Source: Pohlia nutans (Eukaryota > Streptophyta > Bryopsida > Bryales > Mniaceae). Taken from it: a DNA stretch of 64,000 nucleotides. Shown here in pieces: positions 56,044 through 64,000 of this stretch. Each line of letters begins with the position of its first letter. Position 1 is the stretch's first letter. The notes below the pieces were generated by a model, which worked only from the letters and a program-made list of their open reading frames with translations, had not been told where the DNA came from and made no database searches. Made by a program: the position numbers and the translations under genes. The DNA is taken from positions 16,486,001-16,550,000 of the forward strand of contig CM040090.1 in assembly GCA_022496805.1 (NCBI GenBank). Direction: 5' to 3'.

Positions 56044-57451
56044 AACCGCAATCACTTACTTATTTTTGGAATGCATGGAAGTATTTATTTTCTGCCTTAG
56101 ACCAAGCTATTTTCCATACGCCTGTGAATGTTTGGAATCTCTATAGAGTCTCAAAGTTTTCCATCTCTTTTAGACTGTCGCTAAGTTAATAAAAAGTTTC
56201 TGGTGCAATTCTTGTGTGAAAAATGAAACGGCTAAGAGATGATCAGTTTTAATGCTTTTTGCAAATGGGAGGCAACACTTTTTCTGTCTTTGACCTTAGA
56301 TGTTGCTTAGAACTCGATTCTGTTTTGAAGATATGTGATTATGAGTATATTGCAGCCGAGTGGATTGTAGTTCTTCTCGTTCCAGGTACTCTGACTTGAA
56401 CTCAAGAGAAAGTGATTGTGTCCCTGTCTCCCGCGTTGAATGCTTGTGAAAGTTCAAGCTCCAAGTAACCTTGCAATTGTGCATACTAAAACCGCTTGAA
56501 CTAATAGCTTGAAGTCAATTATCGTCACGGGGTTGAAATTACAACCAAATGGATTCCTTGGAGGGCTTTTTGAGCTTTATGCTGGGGTTGTTACAGAAGC
56601 TAAGTTTTCTTTTTCATTTCTTCTCATACAACGTTTAAAGTTGACACTAAGCATTGGAGATCATCAACCTTGTTGTGCGATTTTGTAGTTTTGTTTTTTT
56701 CGTCCCTAATAAACGAAAGGAACATGGATGTAAAATGAAAAATTCCAACGAACATATCTTGAAAATGTAATTCCAACAAAATCAATAAACAAGTGAATTA
56801 TGTTGGTCAATAAACAAGTGAATTGGGATACGAGGGAACGTCACATAAAATATACAGTGTCCAAGGAGAATTGATATCCTTAACCACAAGTCGTTCAAAG
56901 GTGAACCAAAATGGTGTCCCTTAACATTAAATAGGCGCTTGTCACTTGATAGATAGATAGATTATAGGTACTTAATGACCTATCTCTACTGTTTTTTTCT
57001 ACGTTTGAATGATCGGTTCTGAGTCTGTTGACATTGAGCAAAAACAACTATATCCGCAGTAGAGTAGCGAGGGATTGCAAGAGCTCAATGTTGTAATTTT
57101 TCTCAATAGGTGATACGAGTAAGAAGTAGTTGAACGGAGTACAATAAAGTGTCCATACTGTCTTTGCTGAAATATGACAGCTCTGAGCCATGAAATGTCA
57201 CAGCACGGCTGACTACAACTTGAATATGACTGTATGTAGTCACATTTTCTTAAACAAGACTGCAGTCATCTTAAATATGACTTCCCGCTGTCATTGTGAA
57301 GTATGTACAGTTTTGCACAACCAGGTTCTAGATTTCAATGCAATGTCCACATTTTCTTGCTTGACAACAAATTCGTCTATTTTAGGGACATCGTGATTCT
57401 TCTGATAAGCCTAGGTCGTGGGCGGCGGACTCGTCTCGAAAAAACCGCAAA
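56044..57451. other. non-coding DNA between the small frame and ORF1
   Basis: No gene is seen. The stretch could be a long first intron of ORF1. A GATAGATAGATAG run is at about 56951. TGACTG/AGTCA motifs recur at 57220-57290. Confidence 0.4.
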
Positions 57452-60400
57452 ATGTCTTCATCGAGGCGGGGGGGGGGGAGCAACAGCGAAGCGCTCGATG
57501 AGGAGCTTGTGGAGGTGTCACCGAGCTTGCAAGAAACCCAGATCGAGGATGAGGACAAGGCATCGGAAGATGAGTACAGTGACGAAGAAGTAGAAGACAG
57601 ATCGGTCGGGGGGAACACGATGTTGAAGAACGAGATCGAGTTGAGAGAACTGAAAGTTCTTAGGCAGATGGCAGAGCAGGGTGCAGATTCCCGTGGCTTG
57701 CGCAAGGAAATGCGCAACGTCGGTGCCTCCCCACGCCGGCAGTCGAAGTTGAAGGGGTTGAGGCGGCAAGTGAGGAGAAGTGACAAACTCGATGAGCGAT
57801 TATGGGTCGAAGTTGACAATGGAGGAACGCCGACGGGAGCACACCGCCCGGATTGGCTCACCAAGTTACGGGGCTATTCCCGTGACTTGGACTGGAGCAT
57901 TGACGACTTCAAGAATCATCCTCGAGCACTCTTGATGGCGATCAAGAACAAGATGGCGGCGCAATACGAGTACCGGGGGGGGCTAGGCGACGTTCCGGAG
58001 GACATGTTCTTGTCGATTCTCTGGGGACAAATGCGAACAAAGAGGAGCAACATGAAGAAAATTCTCGACCGGGGTGACCCTCTTCCAGGGTTTATCAGGA
58101 AAGAGCATGTGGAGAATTTCAAGAAATTGATAGCAAGGGAGGACAAGAAGGCCAAGGCCGAGCGGATGAAAAACGTGCGATGCACTGTCGCGAACGTCTC
58201 GCACTCTGGTTGTTCGGAAGGAGAAGTGCGTTCACGACTGGTGAGGGACCTTAAACTTTCCCTGCTCAATCAAATTGTGATGTAAAAATGCTTGTGATTT
58301 AGGCACCATGCGATACTGCTCAGTGTCGTATTCTCTAGTTCCTGGTATTTCCCTGGTAAGTGACTGTCTTCTGTCGTGAACACGACTGGACAGCGCCATG
58401 CGATACTGCCCAGGGTCGTATTCTATAGTGACTGGTATTTCCTTGGTAAGTGACTGTCTTCTGTCGTGAACACGACTGGACAGCGTCATGTTTGAAACCT
58501 GCTCTCAATGCAACCACATGAGAACACAGAGGTGTTCTGTGGTATTTGTTCTCTCGTTGATCCTGGCTTTGATATTTGACAGTTGGATAGATGCTTCTCT
58601 TGCAGGCTGCAGAGTTAGACCGCCCCCCAACCTAGTTGGAAGTTGAGGCGGAGCTTGCGACACCAGGGAAATCAGGCCGGCCTCAAACGTCCTCTTCAAG
58701 GGGGGGTCCAGCATCATCACGAGGCCTCGCACCTTGGAGGGCTGCCATGGACGCACGCATGGACGGTATTGCAGGTGAGGTCGATGACATGAAGGCCACA
58801 CTCAGGGTTTTGCTCCAAGAGGTCCGCACACTAAAACCGCCCATGACACCACACGAATCGTCGGAGGTGGGGAACACGGGGTTGGAGGATTCCCACCCGC
58901 CAGCAGTGGCTCCACCGGCAATAGCGCCGGCAGTCGTGGACCCGGTGTGGCCAAAAGAAGTCCACTTGACAAACGAGGAGGTACCACATGCATCGTGACC
59001 CCGAGTAGTATACAATGAGCCATCGCACACTCATTGTATACTCATGACTTGCAATGGTTCATAATACCTCAGATTATCCTTCTCGTATCTCGTCCTTCAG
59101 TGTTGACATCTTCAATTAGTGCAAGTAATAGAAATCGACAAAATTCCTTTTCTGGTGTGTCCAAAGATATCACATAGATTTAATTTATAGTGATCCTATT
59201 TGCGCCACTTATTACTAGTAATGTACAAATCAAAATTTTAAATGTGCTTACTCATGACTAGTGGATTTCTAACTTCCCTTTACCGTGTGGCACCAGGGGA
59301 CCACGAACTTGGTGAAGCCTGGTGGCTCCGAGAAAAGTTGTCCAGTGGATCCCGCCGCAGGGGTCGCGACCGAGGTGGTCAAGCACTCCGGTGAGAGTGC
59401 CCCAGAGGACCCCTCCTCAGCTGCCATCGCAGCCCAAGCGCCGGCAAAAAAGGAGAAACAAGCGCCAAAGAAGAGGAAGGGCGAGGCCGAGAAGCTATTG
59501 GAGGATCAGTTGGGTCGCAGCAAGCGGCGCCCGACCGCGAAAGATAAGGTCACCTTGCAACCATCCCTAACTATGTACAAGTCTTTTCTATGTGATCAGT
59601 AATGTACTTTTGTTGGACACTGAAGGTTTTCAGTAGTAATCACCGTGATTAGTAATGTGTTCGCAGTGAATGTGACTAGGATCAGTAAGGTCCAGGTGTT
59701 ATGTCACAGGATTCAGTAACCTATCCCGATAAGGGCACAGTGACACGTTGTAATGAAGCACAATATAACAGGGCCTAGTCATAAATGAGATGCATCAGTA
59801 TACGCTAAACCTGCAGTGATGTAATGTGGTCTGTGCCATCTAGTTGCTAAACCAAGGGTGATCGAGGTGGTGCACACAGGTTGACGAAGACGTTGACGAG
59901 GAGGCAGCAGCAAAGAGGAAGCGACCGGCAGAGAGAGCAAGTCCACCTGCGAAAAAGAAGAAGGTGAGGGGCGGGTCTAAATTTCCAGCGGTAACGGTCT
60001 CGGAATCTTTGAAGACAAAGGTTATTGTTTTGAATGTTGTGGGTCTATTGTGCGACATTAGACCTATGCATGATAGAAACAACTGGGGTCCCTCGAACGT
60101 GGTCCAGCTTGATCATGACCACAAGGTAAAAATCAAGAAAAGGGCCGATTGTGGCCCTTTCTTGAGCATGTTGTGTCAGCACTTCGATGTGGGGATATGG
60201 TCACCCATAGAGAGTACTTTAGTGGAGGTAGTAGCCAAGTTTTTGGCGGCCGGGATACCTTCCTTAAAATGGAGCTTTTTGTGGGGGAAAGAAACGTCAG
60301 GTACCAAGAGAAACCTCAACGATCTCTTTAGTGTAATCCCCGTGGCTTTGGCTCCTAACGCTCGATGCCTTCAAATCGATTGCGACGCAACTGCAACGGC

Positions 60401-61074
60401 TGAGTCTCCCCCCTCGAATGTCATCACTTGTCCACGATGGGATCCGCTAGAGCCTAACGACGATTTCTTCACCCGACTAATAGAGCCATTTCAAGCGTTA
60501 TCACGGAACCCATCTGACATCGAGTACTGCACTCAATATTTGGTGAAAGACGTCATAGTAGCTGCGACACCACGGATACCGGTAGGTCCACGGCTGGTTC
60601 ATGGAGGGCGGAAGTACAAGCTCTCTCCAAACCTTCTTCTCCTTCCTCCATTATGTACGTAACTCTTTTATCATTTCTCATTTGTAGTCATGTTAGGTAT
60701 CCCTAACATGAAGGACGTTTGAAATGCAGCCCCAGGAACTTGAAATGGTGGAGCCGGTGGTGCCGGTGGCGGAAGCCACACCCGCAGCTTTGGCCCCCCA
60801 ATCGAAGGTGAAGGTAATGGACTTTGACGAGGTTTTGAAGCCCAAGGACACCGTTGTAGCTCACGGCGTTATCATTAGCCTTGTAGGAGGCACCCTGCAT
60901 TGCCGTTTGATCGAGGAGGGCACGGCATCAGTCATGATCACCGCGGTAGAACCGGGATCAGAAGAGATTGGCCTCTATGAGCCGAACGAGACGGACGATC
61001 CGGTTGTAGATCGCTTGGGTGGTGCTCTCAACAGCATCACCAAGTGGCCCGTTGCCGCACTGGAGGCAGCCTAA
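57452..61074 (+). pseudogene. CACTA ORF1: Transposase_24-like, FCP1/HAD-like and DUF8039-like domains, one stop
   Basis: Five exons, 57452-58240, 58606-58980, 59297-59548, 59880-60581 and 60730-61074, all join in phase 0, giving about 820 codons. Exon 1 has an acidic N-terminus and a segment (GDVPEDMFLSILWGQMRTKRSNMKKIL ... ERMKNVRCTVANVSHSGCSEGEVRSRL, about residues 178-258) like Transposase_24. Exons 2-3 are low-complexity with Lys-rich nuclear-signal-like patches. Exon 4 holds an FCP1/NIF-type HAD-phosphatase fold (KVIVLNVVGLL, LCQHFDVGIWSP, FLWGKE, LQIDCDATA). Exon 5 is DUF8039-like. A TAG at 58633-58635 interrupts exon 2, where relatives probably have Gln. Readthrough, a different acceptor or pseudogenisation are all possible. 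The exon 4 donor chosen (GTAGGT) is one of two candidates. Confidence 0.65.
59167..59280. other. ORF1 intron 3, part
   Basis: AT-rich intron sequence between the 58980 donor and the 59297 acceptor. Nothing else is seen. Confidence 0.3.
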
Positions 61075-61384
61075 ATGGCGCGACTGCGAAAGAGAAGGTG
61101 ACATATAAACGATCTTCTGATGTTTGATGTAGCAATCTTGATGAATTCCATGAATGTCACAGGGTTAAGTAATGTACGCAGTCTGCCATGTCACAGTGAT
61201 CAGTAATAAGCATAGTGAGAATGTCACACGGTTCAGTCAAGTATACCTAGGAAGGTCACAGGGACTAGTCATGATACAAATGAATGTAACAGATAATAGT
61301 CATAATTGCGCAGCATCCGTATTAAGGGGTCCTCTACTGAATTAATGAGGTTTGCGCAAAAAAGTTGGTTAACCCACTTGTCAT

Positions 61385-61512
61385 TGTGGTGGTGCACACA
61401 GGATGACGAAGAAAATCACAAGGAGCAAGCAGCAAGAAGTAAATGGGAAGCACGAGATGATGGATGTTGGATGTATATAATGGTGAGGAATAAGAGTGGG
61501 TTAGCTAGATAG
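61385..61512 (+). pseudogene. duplicated exon-like fragment after ORF1
   Basis: GTGGTGCACACAG followed by G.TGACGAAGA is repeated from the acceptor region of ORF1 exon 4 (59868-59890). The frame reads DDEENHKEQAARSKWEARDD and soon ends. It looks like a decayed copy of the start of exon 4. Confidence 0.45.
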
Positions 61513-61739
61513 GAACTCCCTCTAAGACATTCTCGAGTTTTGGTTTTGTATTGAGTCTTTCACTACTAAATACAAGTGAACATGTTGCATTTCCCTTCTC
61601 AGACGTAAGCGTCTTCCATTGAATTCCACGTATGTGTCTTCTATTGTATGTTTCACATACATAATAGTAATGTAACTCTCAGTAAGCGAAAATATCACTG
61701 TGTGCACTAATATGGCCGCATACATGACAACAACATTAT

Positions 61740-62478
61740 GACTACCGCGAGTCATATATTGGTCTCACTCCGACCAATACTGTGACTGAAACCAGTCGTA
61801 TATCCTTTGCACTCTTGTCAAACACTACTGGAGGTCTTGAACACACCACTGGCTACAGACATAAGACCGCTCAAACACGACTGTACAGAGTCATAATCCA
61901 CGAAAGCCTAAAACATCACTACCAATCGACTTCCACGTCAGCAACATTATGACCAAAACTATGACTCCACAGAGTCACATTCCACGTCAGCCGAACAATG
62001 ACATTATTCACATTCCACGTGGAAGTGCCACGTCAGCAAAAACATAACTCCACAGAGTCATATTCCATGTCAGCAGAAAATATGACTACGCAGAGTCACG
62101 TGCCACGTCGGATGCCACGTCAGCAAAAAAATATGACTCGCCCGAGTCACATGCCACGTCGGATGCCACGTCAGCAAAAAAATATGACTCGCCCGAGTCA
62201 CATGCCACGTTGGATTTTGGCCTCAGCTGCCCGGGCAGACCTCCAAAAGTCAAGGACTTGGGGCCGGTCAAGATGGCGGCTGGAATGCTGACGTGGCACG
62301 TACATGGCGCCCAAGTATACGCTTTAAGGCGTATTTATTCATATGACTAGGTGTCCGAAGCGACTCGTCGGTAACTACGGCACCCACTCATGCTCCGCGT
62401 CACATTCCACGTCAGCAAAAAATATGACGCGCAGTCACAGACCCGATTTTATGACTGCGCGCAGTCATAAACGCAGTC
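61740..62478. promoter_or_regulatory. right subterminal repeat zone of CACTA 2
   Basis: This zone has many palindrome-like pairs of the form TATGACT(N)nAGTCACAT, at least seven CCACGTCAGC sites counting one inverted copy, and a 51-bp tandem repeat. In En/Spm-type elements such regions bind the TnpA-like protein, so this is the likely ORF1 binding zone. Confidence 0.7.
62099..62200 (+). repeat. 51-bp tandem repeat in the right end of CACTA 2
   Basis: Two near-identical 51-bp units, plus a partial third, each contain GCCACGTCGGATGCCACGTC, an A-run and TATGACTCGCCCGAGTCACA. Confidence 0.8.
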
Positions 62479-62515
62479 ATTCTCCCAGTCATAAAAGTAC
62501 CCATCTCCGGTAGTG
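62479..62515 (-). repeat. right terminal inverted repeat of CACTA 2
   Basis: This is the exact inverse of 46971-47007, followed by the GGA target copy at 62516-62518. Confidence 0.95.
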
Positions 62516-63591
62516 GGAAGCTGAAGATCAGGTCGTATGGTTGGCTCATAAGTGATAGCAATGGCCTGCCCGTGAGTGGAGATATTCAAAATTTGTGGGT
62601 CGAAGTTTCGAGTATCCAATCACTCTTCATCACGGAGCACAATGCGGTTTGAGACACGCTCAAAGTGAGTGACCAATTCTCGCGTTGATTTTAGATGAGG
62701 TGTGGTCACTGTTAAACCCATTTTTTGTGAAAAGAATTGCGAATTGATTCAGTGCACATTGATGTGCAGAGATCGCATCCTGAGTTTAACGATGAGGAGC
62801 TCTTTCACCGTGCAAGGGTTGTCACCGCAGTGGTGTTGGCTAAGGTTCATAGGATTGATTGGACGACGCAACTGCTCAAGAATAATGTGGTGCTTGCAAC
62901 AATACAAGCCAACTGGTAGGCTACGTCTTTACAGATGTGTGGGAGTTTGGACATGTAGTTGGCGTTTTAGATGAGAGTTTAGGGTTGTTTTTTTCGTGGT
63001 GGTCATGCTGTTTCAAGGACTGGGTTTGTTGCAGGTATGGGTTGTTGGGGAAGCGGTTCAAAGACACGTTTGGGACGACCCCGTTCTCCCTTCTGAGTGG
63101 TTTGGTGGGGATGAAAAAGCCGAATTATGATCACGGTGTTCCGTACTCTCTCACGGAGGAGTTCACATGAGTATACCGAATGCATCACATGTTGCCTGAG
63201 CAGATCGACATCAAGAACATCAAATTGAGCGCCGTCAACCAGCACACACCGCCCACCGTCGAAGAGTAAGGACCCGACACTACCCGTGATTTGAGAGTTG
63301 AGTGCCATATCTTAAGCATGCAACCGCAATGCCAAACTTTCAGGATAAAGGAGGAGAAATTTGTTGAAACTCACTTGCTCAAATGATAGGATCCCAATGT
63401 TTGCGCTGCTTAGAGACAATGGGAACGAGAAGGCGTTGAGCTTGGGGTTGAAGACGCTCCGGACATCACTTGACGACCAATCAGCCGGAGCACTCGCATT
63501 GTTCAATTACCCGACTGGATGCGCAAGCTGATCCCTCATAACATGGACGGCACCGACCGTCCAGATCGTGTGGACATGCTTAGTCTTGAGA

Positions 63592-64000
63592 GTACGTCAC
63601 CTTCCCATTCAACATGTCTTTTATGATTCATTGCATTTGCTTGATTTGGGAGGAATAACGTGACCAAAAATAGAAGTCCTATGTACTTAACAAGTTTCGA
63701 CTAGCCTGCCTATAAGGGTGTAGGGGTTTTGACAATGTGTGCTCTAATCGTGGAGACAAAGCACAATAGCGATGTAGACCATCACCATCATCAACACCAA
63801 TCCGAGCGACATAACTAAGAATAGAAACTGTCTTCTAGAGTGGCGGATTTGGAGGTGCTGATTTCCAAGGGTTATGGCATCAAAGCTTGGTAGATTTTCT
63901 ACCATCAATTGATTATTGTTTGCCTCCTTTACTTGCCCTTGTAGTTCATGTAGAACCTAGAAAATAGAAAAGAGGTTAGAAACTTGATATAGGTAATAAA
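63592..64000. other. intron of the alpha-dioxygenase pseudogene
   Basis: It begins at the GTACGT donor after the exon ending in LSLE. The next exon was not found before the window ends. Confidence 0.5.

Larger units (their letters stand above)
46971..62515. mobile_element. CACTA transposon 2 (15.5 kb) with SET and FCP1-like cargo
   Basis: Both ends start CACTACCGGAGATGGGTACT inwards, with 37-bp perfect terminal inverted repeats at 46971-47007 and 62479-62515. A GGA duplication flanks it (46968-46970, 62516-62518). Minus-strand genes on the left half are tnp2 (47805-51757), a SET-domain gene (52191-53111) and a Cys-rich frame (53836-54306). Plus-strand genes on the right half are a small frame (55708-56043) and ORF1 (57452-61074). 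The two gene groups diverge from about 54.3-55.7 kb. TGACT/AGTCA and CCACGTCAGC motifs fill the right subterminal zone. Perfect ends suggest recent movement, though its transposase is broken. Confidence 0.95.
46903..63591 (+). pseudogene. alpha-dioxygenase (fatty-acid alpha-DOX) pseudogene split by a CACTA element
   Basis: Intact alpha-DOX enzymes, of the haem-peroxidase superfamily, 2-hydroperoxidise fatty acids. Exons seen are 46903-46970 continued at 62519-62664 after removal of the transposon and one target copy, then 62770-62915, 63035-63265 and 63344-63591. Diagnostic phrases are DASVIYGS, LPVSGDIQNLW, LFITEHNAV, HPEFNDEELF, VLAKVHRIDWTTQLLK, ANWYGLLGKRFKDTFG, LVGMKKP, HGVPYSLTEEFT and RPDRVDMLSLE. 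Lesions are TAG at 46943-46945, TGA at 62650-62652 (expected Cys) and TGA at 63168-63170 (expected Ser). There is also a frameshift near 63384 and a one-base loss near 63514. The first exons lie upstream or are gone, and the C-terminal exons lie beyond the window. Confidence 0.88.

Noticed and set aside
58232..58489. Repeated frame just after ORF1 exon 1
   Set aside because: It arises from a tandem repeat of about 125 bp (58300-58485) within ORF1 intron 1 and is on the opposite strand; treated as intronic repeat.

Overview
This window is nuclear DNA of a land plant. It holds spliced genes with GT-AG introns, AT-rich intergenic DNA packed with MITEs, and two CACTA (En/Spm-type) transposons. 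The P-class PPR gene is split by five introns. P-class PPR genes of flowering plants are usually intron-poor, and intron-rich ones are common in lycophytes and mosses. I therefore lean towards a non-seed plant, but this is inference and weakly held.

Layout. About 2.3-6.9 kb (+) is a six-exon organellar-type PPR gene. About 7-15.6 kb is gene-poor DNA with a chain of abutting MITEs (8.8-10.9 kb) and a 1-kb foldback element (10.9-11.9 kb). About 16.0-17.1 kb (-) is a single-exon ATL-type RING-H2 ubiquitin ligase gene. Triply nested small transposons lie upstream of it at 18.0-18.7 kb. About 18.7-28.4 kb has no gene I recognise. About 28.5-35.5 kb (-) is a complete 20-exon cytosolic-type NADP-malic enzyme gene; all splice phases agree and the product is 599 aa. 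It is probably preceded by a 5'UTR intron. Several MITEs sit in its introns.

Transposon half. At 38.19-42.75 kb lies an internally deleted CACTA element with a 3-bp target duplication (ATT). At 46.97-62.52 kb lies a 15.5-kb full-size CACTA element with 37-bp perfect terminal inverted repeats and a GGA target duplication. It is inserted inside a codon of an alpha-dioxygenase (fatty-acid alpha-DOX) pseudogene whose exons lie on both sides (46.90-46.97 and 62.52-63.59 kb). The large element carries a tnp2 transposase on the minus strand, broken by two stops and a frameshift. It also carries a two-exon minus-strand gene joining a CPC-type zinc-finger-like segment to a SET methyltransferase domain. 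On the plus strand is a five-exon ORF1 (Transposase_24-like ... DUF8039-like) with an FCP1/HAD-phosphatase-like domain spliced into its middle. That domain appears to have lost its catalytic aspartates, and ORF1 has one stop. Both CACTA elements share the same divergent two-gene architecture in opposite orientations.

The most unusual system is the large CACTA element with its own SET-domain gene and an embedded pseudo-phosphatase domain. Its right end has a dense cluster of bZIP-like (CCACGTCAGC) sites and palindromic GACT/AGTC motifs. Domain assignments come from motif recognition by eye; no database search was run.
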